A DNA stretch of 64,000 nucleotides, from contig NC_053037.3 of assembly GCF_002575655.3 (NCBI RefSeq), forward strand, positions 254,605,135-254,669,134. The letters run 5' to 3'. Under the pieces are notes generated by a model. The model ran no database searches. It had not been told where the DNA came from and saw nothing but the letters and a program-made list of their open reading frames with translations. The first letter of the stretch is position 1; each line of letters opens with the position of its first letter. This document shows positions 23,228 through 33,342 of this stretch, one piece after another. Both the position numbers and the translations under genes were made by a program. The DNA is from Aegilops tauschii subsp. strangulata (lineage: Eukaryota; Streptophyta; Magnoliopsida; Poales; Poaceae).

Positions 23228-25561
23228 CTCTTAGAAAAGATCGCCTTTATGCTAATATGGACAAATGCCTTTTTGGTGTTGATAAGCTTGTTTTCTTGGG
23301 TTTCGTTGTGTCTTCTAAGGGTGTTCATGTAGATGAATCTAAGATTGAAGCTATTAAAACTTGGCCCCAACCAACAAACTTGCAACAAGTGGGTAGTTTT
23401 CTTGGCTTAGCCGGATTTTATCATCGATTTGTGAAGGATTTTAGCACCATCGCTTTACCTTTACATGCCTTGAGTAAGAAAAATGCACCATTTGTTTGGG
23501 GACCATCTCAAGATACCACATTCAATGAGCTTAAGAATTTGCTTACGCATGCCCCTTTGCTTGCATTACCCAACTTTGATAAACCATTTGAGATACATTG
23601 CGATTCTAGTGGTTCCATCATAGGAGGTGTGTTGAAGCAAGAGAAGCGCCCCATAGCTTACTTTAGTGAAAAACTTTCCGGAGTGCAACTTAACTACCCC
23701 ATCCATGACAAAGAGTTATATGCTTTAGTGAGAGTCTTGCGTGTTTGGGAGCATTATCTGTGCCCTCATGAGTTCATTCTTCACACGGATCTTGAAACAC
23801 TTAAGTATCTTAAGGGTCAAACTAAGTTAAACAAGCGTCATGCTAAGTGGAGTGAATTCATTGAGTCTTTTCCTTACGTCATTAAGTATATCAAAGGCAA
23901 AGAGAGTGTTGTGGTGGATGCGCTTTCTCGTAATGCATGCTTGTGAACCTACTTGAATTGAATGTCATTGGCTTTGAGCACATAAAAGACTTATATGCGC
24001 ATGATCCTACTTTTGCTATCTCTTATACCAAATGTTTGACGCATACGTCTTGGGAACGATATTACATGAAGGATGATTATCTTATGAGAGCTAACAAACT
24101 ATGTATCCCGAGTCTTGTCTCCGTTTGTTACTTTTGTAAGAGGATCGTGGAGGAGGACTTATGGCTCACTTACCTTCGCTGCGCTCTCCAAGAACTACTT
24201 TTGGCCCAAGATGTTCCGCGACGTCTCCCGCTACACCAACCGATGCTCTACATGCCTGAAAGCTAAGTCTAAAGCTCAATCCCATGGTCTCTATGTGCCA
24301 CTTCCTATTCCATATCACCCATGGGAAGATATTAGTATGGATTTTTGTGCTTGGTTTGCCTAGAACTCAAAATGGCAAAGATTCTATATTTGTTGTTGTG
24401 CACCGTTTCTCTACGATGGCACATTTTATCCCACGCAACAAGAATGACGATGCTTCACATGTTGCAAATCTCTTTTGTAGGGAAATCTTGCGTCTACATG
24501 GAGTGCCAAAGACAATTATTTTGGACCGCGACGTCAAGTTCCTAAGCTACTTTTGGAAGACGTTATGCGCCAAGCTCGGAACCAAGCTCTTGTTCTCTTC
24601 GGCATACCATCCACAAACCGACGGCCAAACGGAGGTCACGAACCGGACGCTATCTACTCTCCTAAGCGTGTTGATCAAGAGGAACATCAAGGAGTGGGAG
24701 GAGTGTCTACCCATCGCCGAGTACTCCTACAATCGCGCAAGACATTCGACTACCGACAAGTCCCCCTTCGAGGTCGTCTACTGTTTCAATCTGTTGTCCC
24801 CATTGGACATTCTACCTCTACAACTACAAGAGCGCCTCTACAAGGATGCGAGTGCACGAGCGAAATATCTCAAGAAGGTGCATGAAGATACAAGGCACAC
24901 CATCGAGCACCAAGTACAACGCCTCGCGACCAAGATCAACACTAACAAGAACCCCATAATATTCAACACCAGAGATCTTGTGTGGCTACACCTTCGCAAG
25001 GACCACTTCCCCAACGAATGCAAGTCCAAGCTTCTACCTAGACCCGACGGACCCTTCAAGGTGCTAGAATGTTACAACAACAATGCCTACAAGATCGACA
25101 TCCCACGCGACAAGTACTCCGTAAGCGACATATTCAACGTCAAGGATCTCTCTCCCTACCATGGTGATGAGGTTTTCGATCCGAGGTCGAATCTTTCCCA
25201 AGGGGTGGGGAGAGATGATGCGGAGCATCCTACGGTCATCCCCATGGACCTACGTTCGTCTCCCAAGACACCACATGGACCGATGACACAAGCTCGAGCA
25301 AGGGCTATCGAGAACGAGGTTAACTCTCTCCTTGTTGAACTCCCCTTTGACCCACTTGAGACATGGCTACTACCTCAAACGGAGATGCTTTGTGTGATTA
25401 GGAACCAAGGAATCAACCAAGGAGAAGGAATGGTGCAAGATGGACACCAAGAGCATGGAGAGGGATTTTTCCAGCGCAAAGATAGAGGTACAACCGCCCA
25501 ACCACCGTGCAACTACCAGTTGAGAGGTACAACCGCCCAACTACCGCTCCAGCTTCTGTGA
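23228..25561 (+). pseudogene. D RT thumb, RNase H and integrase, with frameshifts
   Basis: Resumes with [11 protein letters not shown] and [11 protein letters not shown] (RT end), then [23 protein letters not shown], RNase H ([12 protein letters not shown] near 23597, HDKELYALV) ending at TGA 23944. Integrase follows in three frames: NVIGFEHIKDLYAHDP (from 23955), YFWPKMFRDVSRYTNRCSTC zinc part (near 24190-24255), then after a one-base insertion near 24345 the core LGLPRTQNGKDS...LDRDVKF...GQTEV (24345-24640) and C-terminal GDLVWLHLR-type segment to GPMTQARARAIENEV. The frame enters the 3' LTR at 25216 and stops at 25559. No chromodomain is evident by eye. Confidence 0.9.
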
Positions 25562-26148
25562 ACGAGCGGCACAAGACGGGTACAGCCCGGTTACCCCGGC
25601 AACTACAGCAAGACCGGTTCAACCGGCCCTACCACCGGTACAAACGGTACCTGAGCCCCTAGCGGTACAACCGCTCACATATCCAGTACAACCAGTCTGC
25701 CTGCGAGCAGTAAAAGGTCAACGACACATGTAACCCCCAACTTACCCCTTGGACTATAAGTACTCGTCCCCTAGCTCCGAATTAGGGACAGCAAAGGATT
25801 ATCTCATTTGAGAGATAGAGCTTTGCTCATCCACTTGATACCTTATCCATAGGAGATCACGACCTCTACGGAGAAGATCCCCCAAGTGGAGTCAAGACCC
25901 CTCACGGGAAGACCCCCTCAAGGCCTCCTCACGGAGATGAACTAGTTACCTCTTGTATTGTCCCTTGTTGCGTTTGCATAGTGTATCACTCGTATTGTCC
26001 ATGGATCTAGCACATGTGTGACCATTTCTTGTTGATTTGAGTGATTACTCTCATTTCCCCTCGTGTTTTCCCCTTGTGTTCTTCATGTTCTTCACAGGAT
26101 CCCCTCCATTTCGTGAAAGATCGGGCATCTAGGGTTCTACCCTACATC
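25216..26148 (+). repeat. D 3' LTR with degenerate CGG-TACAA-CCG array
   Basis: Starts TGATGCGGAGCATCC after polypurine tract CCAAGGGGTGGGGAGAGA and ends ...CTACCCTACATC near 26148 (the terminal CA is not clean). The first 340 bp encode the polyprotein C-terminus, then a tandem-like stretch (25485-25700) of GGTACAACCGCC units. TATAAG near 25755 corresponds to the TATA box of the other copies. Its last 400 bp match G and the solo LTR closely. Confidence 0.88.
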
Positions 26149-27601
26149 TAGGGTGAAGGCAAATGGAGGGAGGAAGAGCGTGCGACAGCAGTTCGAAATC
26201 GAGAGGGAAAGGCGGAGAGGTGATGGACGGTTGCCACGGTACAGGAAGAGGCGCCCCAGCCTACATAGACGTCCATTCGGAAAATTTACAAAGGGACTCG
26301 CCGTCGTCTCACTGACATGTTGGAAAGGGACCACATGTCAACGAAACATGGTGTGTCATTTCTCATGCAAAATGTGATCTGGCCGCATTGGCCCAAGGTG
26401 CCGCATTATTTCTCGACTTTATTTTTTTCATAGCATGTTGTTCAGTTTTGAAGCACGACTAACTGGTACTCTATGCAGAGAAAATATAAACTACTCTACC
26501 ACTACTCCACCTCTAGTACTAGTATCAAAAAAGATATAAAGGCTGGAGCTTCAGCGCTTGCTTGCTAAGGGCTGCCCACTTGCTTCTCACACTATCACCC
26601 TCTTTGTAGATCTAAAAAAGACGGTGGTGCCCGTATCTCTCCCTCCTCACTGATGGTCACAGATCCACGGGGAAGAAAAGGACATGTAGCGTTGACACAC
26701 TCGTTGTTGACGAGCGAGGTCACACACTGATGACAAGGGCGTCCTCTTTGACATAGCGCCGGCGCGTGATGGCCTCCGTCCCCAAGCTCGCTGTCGTAGT
26801 GTGTGCGGAGGACGATGACCACAAGCGAAGCCACTTCTCGCCGACCCTCGGGTATGCTACCTCTTTTCAAACCATACCCTTGTTCTATTGCCCCATCTGC
26901 CACGTCGCTGCATGTGGCTCTTTTTCCACTCCACCATTTCCCCAATTTGATATCCTCTGCTCTGCTGGTCACACAGAGGAAAACCTTAATTTGCACTATT
27001 AAAGGAAACCTTACTTCATACAGACTAATCAATGTCTGGGTTGAATAAGGGAAGGAAGGGAGAAAGTACTGTCGAAGAGACTAGGCATCGAACCAGCATC
27101 TAGGTTGAAAAGGGGAAAATCAGTAGCTAAGGAACGAGTCTCGTGTCTCTTGGTTGAAAAAGGGTAGAAAGGCATGACAACGCAATAGAGAATGACCAGG
27201 TCGATCGGTTTGTTGTCCTCACATAGGAAAAAGGTGGGTAAAGAGAACAAAAATGGGACGTAATCCACATATGCTGCATGGATATTTGTTGCTTTGGGCA
27301 ACCATCCCCCCTCACCACTCTATGCATCCGTGGAGGTACATTGTACTGGTGCGCTCACTGTCCGAATGGGCCCCCCATGCTCTTATTGCCACTTTTTTGT
27401 TGTTAGTATAACGCAAGCGGTAAAGTCAAGCAATGCTACTTCTAAAGTGATGCCACATTTAACTATTGCCGCACTCAGTCTAATGCCATCGATAAATTTA
27501 AGCAATGCCATTTAATGTCACTGGATTATTTCAGGGTTAGTTGTTGATTGTGGATGTGTTAAAGATTTTTAGCTAAGGCATTCTAATGCTATTGCACAGC
27601 C
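26149..27601. other. Non-LTR island, part 1; nothing recognised
   Basis: About 1.45 kb with no LTR, retroelement motif or convincing coding frame. Weak internal repetition is seen at 27040-27170 (GGTTGAAAAAGGG-like, three times) and 27410-27520 (AAGCAATGCCA-like). The 27588-27601 edge pairs with 28660 onward to rebuild the site into which the solo LTR inserted. Confidence 0.6.
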
Positions 27602-28659
27602 TGATGCGGAGCATCCCAAGGTCATCCCCATGGACCTACCTACATCTCCCACGACACCACTTGGACCAATGACAAGAGCTCGAGCAAAGGCTATCAAAGA
27701 CAAGGTGAACTCGCTCCTCTCCGAACTACCACTTTCTAGATATGGGACATGGCTACTACCTCAAGCGGAGACCCTATGCATGATCAGGTACTTGGAGGAA
27801 GGCCATGGAGCAGCTACACCCAACGGACAAGACAGCGAGGACACCAAGTACAAGGAACGGGAAGAAAAAGGAGCCTTGAGGTCTCCAGCCGTCGGACGAC
27901 CGACCACGACTGGACGACCGATGCCTGAAGCTCCAGCCAGCCGGACAAGTCCCTGCCAGCGAACGCTACAGCGATCGGACGACCGATGCTCGTCGGACGA
28001 CCGACACCTCCCAGCGCCCGGACGACCGAGCCCTTCCGGACGACCGGCACCTCCACCACAGCACCAAAACTTTGGAAGTATGGAAGCCTCCGGACGAATG
28101 ACGCCTCGGACGTCCGACCCCGACCGGACGACCGACCAAGCCCCAACAAAGCCAAAACATCGGACGACCGACCCTAGCCGGACGTTCGATCCCCCGCGAG
28201 CCTCCGGACGTCCGACGCATGTGTGTCAACCGTGTGTTGGGCCGAAGCCCACTTACCCTTTCGTGACTCTAGACTATAAATAGACCTCCTCCTCCATCTT
28301 TCTAGGGTTAGCAATGTGATAGCTCATTTGAGAGATAGAGCTTTGCTCATCCACTTGGTTACTTCTCCATTGGAGTTCACGACCTCTTCGGAGAAGATCC
28401 CCCAAGCGGATTCAAGACCCATTACGGGAAGACCCCCCTCAAGGCCTCCTCACGGAGATGAACTAGTTTCCTCTTGTATCGTCCTTTGTTGGATATGGAT
28501 CGTGTGTCTCTTTGTGTTTCAAGGATCTAGCACATGTGTGATCGAATCTTGTTGGTTTGAGTGATTCCTCTTGTGTTTCCCCTCGTGCTTCCCCTCGTGT
28601 TCTTCGTAGGATCCCTCCTTTCGTGAAAGATCGGGCCGCTAGGGTTCTACGCTACATCA
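27602..28659 (+). repeat. Solo LTR of the D/G family (1058 bp)
   Basis: TGATGCGGAGCATCC to ...CTACGCTACATCA with flanks CAGCC (27597-27601) and CAACC (28660-28664), a TSD with one G-to-A change. A related sequence at 36657-36690 reads straight through this site, giving an empty-site reference. The LTR is open from 27630 to TAG 28281-28283, encoding GPMTRARAKAIKDKVNSLL then Arg/Asp/Pro repeats from a CGGACGACCG array (27895-28215). The stop lies inside TATA box TATAAATAG (28275-28283). Confidence 0.9.
28275..28283 (+). promoter_or_regulatory. LTR TATA box overlapping the ORF stop
   Basis: TATAAATAG: the box supplies codons Tyr-Lys-stop of the preceding frame (ending LDYK). It should direct transcription about 30 bp downstream in a complete element. 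The same overlap is seen in the G 3' LTR at 29169-29177 on the minus strand. Confidence 0.7.
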
Positions 28660-28759
28660 CAACCAGTATACCAATGATGAAACATGTTACTACCTTTAGA
28701 TTTTTGCAATGTTAATGCTTATAGATAAGTCAATATTTTTGTACAATGTCACTAAAATG

Positions 28760-29747
28760 TGATGTAGAGTGGAACCCTAGATGGCCGATCTTTCACGAAA
28801 GGAGCGAGATCCCTCGAAGCACACGAAGAACACGGGGAAGAACGGAGAGAAATCACAAGGGGAAACACTCAAGAACAAGTCCAATCACACATCCACTAGA
28901 CAATCAAACACACAAGATCCACAAGGTACATGAACAACAAAGGGAAAGATACAAGGTAAGGTTCATCTCCATGAGGAGGTCTTGAAGGGGGCCGCCCAAG
29001 AGGGGGTCTTGATCGATATATCCCGCAGGATCTTCTCACATGGAGGTCTTGAACTCCATGGTAGTGGTGGTCTCTCTCTCTCTCTCAAGAGTAGAGTGGT
29101 ACAAGGAGCAAAGCTCCCTATCAAATGAGCTATCACTTTGCTAACCCTAGAAAGGAGGTGGAGGAGGTCTATTTATAGTCTAAGCCACGAAGGGGTAAGT
29201 GAGGGGGCAGAATGGGTACATGGGCCTCGGCCCGACTCATGCGCATAGGCAAGTCCGGATGATCCGGACGGGGTCCCGGATGATCCGGGCGTCGGGGGTC
29301 CGGATGATCCGGACGGAGTCCCGGATGACCCGGCTTCGGTGGAAGCCTTCGGGTGTCCTCAGCGCAGTTATCCGGATGATCCGGAAGGGGACCCGGATGA
29401 TCCGGCTGGGTCCAGATGATCCGGACGGCGGTCCGGACGTCCGGGCTAGCTTCAGCAGCTGCTCCGTCTTCTCCTTTCTTCCTTCTTCTCTTCCATGCTT
29501 CCCTCGCGAATGGTGTAGACGTACACTTGCGCTCGCACTCCTCCTCGACATCCATGATGTTCCGACAATACCTATGCATGCACACGGAAGGAGTGTCAAG
29601 TAGTATACCATCCTCGAGAGGGTCAAGTGAGCACGTGTAAAGGAGATGAGGAGATGATTCACCTTTGTGTATGTGAAGTAGATGTCGCACGTGTCACTTG
29701 CCAAATGGACTCTTGACATGGTGATGTCCGTAGGATGCTCCGCATCA
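28760..29747 (-). repeat. G 3' LTR (988 bp)
   Basis: Minus strand TGATGCGGAGCATCC (29747) to ...CTCTACATCA (28760). Contains the CCGGATGATCCGG array at 29255-29440 and an 8-bp tandem duplication AGGAGATG at 29641-29656 that the 5' LTR lacks and that shifts the ORF2 frame. Minus TATA box TATAAATAG at 29169-29177. Confidence 0.93.
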
Positions 29748-31348
29748 TCCCCTCCCCCTTGGGAAAGATCCGACCTCGGATCAAAATCTAAATCACCATG
29801 GGAAAGAGATGGCGTCGCCGTGTAGAATTGGTCGATCACCAAGTTGTCGTCATCTTGAAGCTCGAAATGGGCACTCTCCAATGTCGCACCGTCTTGGGAT
29901 TCCTTCAAAAGGAGCAAAGACAACAAACACTTGGAAAAACAAATGTGGTTAGCGTTAGTGCAAAACCAAGCATTCAAGTGGTGATTCACCCAACAAGTGT
30001 CGTCATCAAGCATAGCATATGGTGTGACAAAGGATTGTGACATGGCATGTAAGCACATAAATTGAGCACAAAGAAGGACATCATGGAAAGAAGCATGTAA
30101 ATGTGAGGTAGTGATGCAAATATATGTAACAAGAGAAGAAGCATCAATCTCACGGTCATAGCGATCATGCATAAAGCGCTCGACAAATGGTCTATGGTAG
30201 GCATAGGAGTCATTCACAACACCAAATATAATGATATGTCTAAACACATGGGGCAAGTGCAAGACCATCCTAGCATAATGTGCATAGGGTGTAGTGGAGA
30301 TATCGTGGCACTCAACACAATGGAAAGAGCAATTGTTCATCATGTGTGAGGCGATCAAGTCAATCATGTAGCAATCAATGGGACATAGCATATGTGAAGT
30401 GATGACATTGTTGCAACCAAACATGTGATAGGAACAAGTAATCCAAGAATTGGATGCAACACACAAGGCATATATATCATGAGGCATGGGAATGTTGAAA
30501 TGGCAAGCAAGATCTCTAACATGTGCATAATCAAGTGGTCCAAGATGACCAAGAAGTCTAATGGAGCAAGCAACACAAGTAGTATGATCCATAATATCCA
30601 AGCTCATGGTTTGGGGGTTCTCAAAAGAGAAGGATATCACCTTGAAAGCATGTCCTTGTGCGTCCTTCACAATGCCGAAGCACAAGCAAGTGCGATGTAG
30701 AATTGTCGTGGTAGAAGGTGGTTCGCTCTCAAAAGCTCGAATGGTCAACTCACGTGAAGTGGAAGTCGACACGAAGTCCAAGTATCCTACACAACAAATA
30801 CACAAACGAAAGAAATTGTGTATGTGGTAAATGTACACATCATCCATCATGATGTGTATGTGCATGTGTGAGTTAGCACAAGATAAGCATTGCTCAAAGA
30901 AATTTGATGCATGGTATAAGAACATGTCATCCATCATGAAAGAATAGGTATTATGTATGACACGATGGGGATGCAAATTGAGCATACAATTATATGGCAC
31001 AACAATAGCATTTTCATTCATGGGAAGCATATTGTGCACACAAGTATTGGGATCATGCAATGGATATGATGAAGCAAAATCTCCTAAAATGTATGAGGAA
31101 ACTATGGGGGTCTCCTCATGAGCAATATTGTAAACATCACATGGAGAAAATGGACAACATCCAAAACAATGCATATCCAAAGCTAGGTGGTCATGGAATG
31201 GCATATGAGATAAATGATGCAAAGGGAGCATATCAATATCATCACAAGAAAAACAAATGCCAATAACCATGGGGTTGTCATCTATGCCATAAGTGCAAAT
31301 TGGGTGCATTTTAATGGCATATGCATAGTCACTACGATGAGATTGCAA
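29237..31348 (-). CDS. G ORF2: long His/Cys/Met-rich frame replacing pol
   Basis: Open for about 703 codons with no ATG at its edge (TTG at 31348, first ATG 31309), so the true start or link to gag is unclear; the gag stop lies 96 bases upstream in another frame. No DGGS, YxDD, DAS, HHCC or DDE motif is present. Composition is striking in His, Cys, Met, Tyr and Asp, with repeats such as MMDDVYIYHIHNFF and MMDDMFLYHASNFF (near 30800-30930). Near the end, DFDPRSDLSQGGGDDAEHPT matches the D polyprotein just before its LTR, so ORF2 occupies the place of pol. It crosses into the 3' LTR at 29747 and, but for the 8-bp duplication, would reach LDYK-stop at 29169. Function unknown; I recognise no family. 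Confidence 0.6.
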   Translation of the reverse strand: MQSHRSDYAYAIKMHPICTYGIDDNPMVIGICFSCDDIDMLPLHHLSHMPFHDHLALDMHCFGCCPFSPCDVYNIAHEETPIVSSYILGDFASSYPLHDPNTCVHNMLPMNENAIVVPYNCMLNLHPHRVIHNTYSFMMDDMFLYHASNFFEQCLSCANSHMHIHIMMDDVYIYHIHNFFRLCICCVGYLDFVSTSTSRELTIRAFESEPPSTTTILHRTCLCFGIVKDAQGHAFKVISFSFENPQTMSLDIMDHTTCVACSIRLLGHLGPLDYAHVRDLACHFNIPMPHDIYALCVASNSWITCSYHMFGCNNVITSHMLCPIDCYMIDLIASHMMNNCSFHCVECHDISTTPYAHYARMVLHLPHVFRHIIIFGVVNDSYAYHRPFVERFMHDRYDREIDASSLVTYICITTSHLHASFHDVLLCAQFMCLHAMSQSFVTPYAMLDDDTCWVNHHLNAWFCTNANHICFSKCLLSLLLLKESQDGATLESAHFELQDDDNLVIDQFYTATPSLSHGDLDFDPRSDLSQGGGDDAEHPTDITMSRVHLASDTCDIYFTYTKVNHLLISFTRAHLTLSRMVYYLTLLPCACIGIVGTSWMSRRSASASVRLHHSRGKHGREEGRKEKTEQLLKLARTSGPPSGSSGPSRIIRVPFRIIRITALRTPEGFHRSRVIRDSVRIIRTPDARIIRDPVRIIRTCLCA

Positions 31349-31443
31349 ATAAGAATATGGTTGATCTCATTCATAGCATATGACAAGTCAAGCGGATTGT
31401 CAAACATGATGTGACCTAAAGAATTGTCACAAGAAATCCTATG

Positions 31444-33342
31444 TTACATGGCCTCACAACTAATAGACTCCACATGGTAATCATCAAACTCATCATAAAT
31501 GGGCAAATCATCACATGGGGAAGTCGCACTAGCATGAGGCATGGTAATAGGTTGATCAACATCATGCAAGCAATCAATGTCAAGAATGTCCACTAGTGGG
31601 ACTAGAGCATCACCTTCACCTATGTTACCTTGTTCATTCCACTCAAGTGGTGTAGGTGAGGTGGGAAAGACCAAATGGTGGCCATCTTCATCATGATGGA
31701 ACCATGTGGGGGGTGCATCATATTCCACCATGGCCATCGTCTTGTCCAAAGGGAGGACGAAGTCGTCGAGGATCGGCGCATCATCATATATGAGACCTAG
31801 CACCAAATGAGAAGACACAATAGAGGTAGAGGTCAAGTTGTTAGAAATGCAAATGGCCTCACTCTCTCTATGTGGTGGCTCACTCACTCCCTCAAGGTAG
31901 GTGCACTCAAACTCACATATGGTGGAGTCACTCATCTCACTCAAATGGTGGGGGTTGTGGCTCTCCTCGCATGGGAATTGGGGCAACACATCGTATATGG
32001 AGCTAGTGGTGAAGTCACTCTCACTCTCAATATGGTGGCACAAGTCACTCAAGTCATCATACGTCGCCGTGGTCGAAGGGAAAATCCCATGCTCAACCAT
32101 CTCGTCGTCGACGTCATGGATGAAGGCCGAAGATGGCACAACATCACTCTCGCCTCCTAAGATGGAAGCATCATCCTTGCTCGTCACCATGTCACACGCC
32201 TCCAAAGCTTGGTCCTTGAAGGTCTCCGTAGTCGTACTCGTCGCCGCACCGTCTTGAAAAAGAGTCGTGGAGGACTCGGCATCATCAATGCCACAAAGAG
32301 GGATGGCTGTGAAGTCGAACTTGGGAGCATCGTCTTGGAGCTCATCGGGCTTGGACATCTTGGTGGTACTATCCTCATGCTCGCCTTCTTGGAGCTTGGT
32401 CTTCGAGAAGTGTGCTTGGGGTGGAGAAGCCTTGGCCTTCATGAGTTCTTGTTCCGCCTTGAGAGCACCAATGTAGTTGTCGTCGAGGGACTTGTAGTTC
32501 TCGAGGAAGATTATCTTGGAGATGTCATTGTGCAATCCCATCATGAAGTGGAACTTCATCGACATGGGGTCGTCCACTCCGGCTTGTCGCAAGGCAATCT
32601 TCATCTCCTTGAAATACTCGTCGATGGACTTGGATCCTTGGATGGTGTTCTCCAATTGGTGTAGAAGTTGTTCCGTGTAGGTTGGAGGCACAAACTCTCG
32701 CCGCAAAGCTCTCTTCGTCTTGGGCCAACTCATGTCGTGGCTCGCCGAAGGTGTGTGAAGCCACCATGTCGAGGCGTAGTCGTGGAAGTTTCTTGTGGCG
32801 CACTTCACTTGATCTTCGGGAGGAACTTGATGTAGCTTGAGGTAGTCGTCCATCAAACGCTCCCACTCGAGATACTCCTCGGGTTCTAGAGTCCCATAGA
32901 AAGGAATCTCGTGGTCGGTGTCGAGGTCGTAGTAGCTCGTGGAAGTCGCGGACTTGAGCTTGGGGAGCTTCTCTTGAGCGTAGTCTTGGGGTCCTTGTTG
33001 GCGAAGATGCCGTATGTCCGTAGGCAAAGATGCCTTGAAGTCGCTTGGCGAAGATGCCAAGGGAGATGGTGAAGTCGTTGAGCGGTTGTTGGTGTTGAGC
33101 CCTTGACCTTCACGTTCTTGTCGGTGCTGGTGTCGATGCCGATGTGATCTTGCCGGAGATGGTAGCTCGGAAGCATGTGCACTAGAGTGTCTTCTCGAAG
33201 ATGAGGAAGATCTCTTGTAGGACTTGATGAGGGCTTTGATCTCCTCCATTTGAGCTTGCATCTTGGCATCATTGGAGTTGTTCGTGGCATCGAACTCGTC
33301 GTTGTTGTTGTATACCGAAGGTGAAATGCCTTGCCTATCCAT
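31444..33342 (-). CDS. G gag protein
   Basis: Chosen start ATG 33342 (MDRQGISPS), which aligns with the D start MMDRPTTS; the open frame extends 29 codons further upstream. About 632 residues. Early coiled region (MQAQMEEIKALIKSY), Ser/His/Arg-rich linker, then capsid-type EPEEYLEWERLMDDYLKLH, WPKTKRALRREFVPPTY, QGSKSIDEYFKEM and FHFMMGLHNDI, typical of plant gypsy retrotransposon gag. The C-terminal half is acidic, Ser/Asp-rich, with no zinc knuckle seen. Stop TAA at 31444-31446. It would form the particle that packages G RNA; the frame is intact, so it may still be expressed. Confidence 0.85.
   Translation of the reverse strand: MDRQGISPSVYNNNDEFDATNNSNDAKMQAQMEEIKALIKSYKRSSSSSRRHSSAHASELPSPARSHRHRHQHRQEREGQGLNTNNRSTTSPSPLASSPSDFKASLPTDIRHLRQQGPQDYAQEKLPKLKSATSTSYYDLDTDHEIPFYGTLEPEEYLEWERLMDDYLKLHQVPPEDQVKCATRNFHDYASTWWLHTPSASHDMSWPKTKRALRREFVPPTYTEQLLHQLENTIQGSKSIDEYFKEMKIALRQAGVDDPMSMKFHFMMGLHNDISKIIFLENYKSLDDNYIGALKAEQELMKAKASPPQAHFSKTKLQEGEHEDSTTKMSKPDELQDDAPKFDFTAIPLCGIDDAESSTTLFQDGAATSTTTETFKDQALEACDMVTSKDDASILGGESDVVPSSAFIHDVDDEMVEHGIFPSTTATYDDLSDLCHHIESESDFTTSSIYDVLPQFPCEESHNPHHLSEMSDSTICEFECTYLEGVSEPPHRESEAICISNNLTSTSIVSSHLVLGLIYDDAPILDDFVLPLDKTMAMVEYDAPPTWFHHDEDGHHLVFPTSPTPLEWNEQGNIGEGDALVPLVDILDIDCLHDVDQPITMPHASATSPCDDLPIYDEFDDYHVESISCEAM

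Larger units (their letters stand above)
10198..26148 (+). mobile_element. Element D: decayed autonomous Ty3/gypsy element, nested host of C2 and E
   Basis: Plus-strand element whose 5' LTR was lost where C1 abuts. Order: leader 10198-11062, gag-PR 11063-13397, C2 insertion, PR/RT 18132-18946, E insertion, RT/RH/IN 23228-25561, polypurine tract 25197-25215, 3' LTR 25216-26148. The leader shares sequence with G (for example the GTTGCCGGCAAT and GTGCACA region near 10285 and 34100) and the LTR matches G and the solo LTR at 27602, so D is the autonomous partner of G. All coding parts carry stops or frameshifts. Confidence 0.9.

Noticed and set aside
26595..27032. 145-codon minus frame in the island
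   Set aside because: No domain, no bias, overlapping frames of equal length on the other strand; not supported as a gene.
29199..29603. Plus-strand frame of RMIRT/RMIRA repeats (also 35827-36234)
   Set aside because: It is the translation of the CCGGATGATCCGG array on the strand opposite to the element; it shares no domain and exists in both LTRs only because of the repeat.
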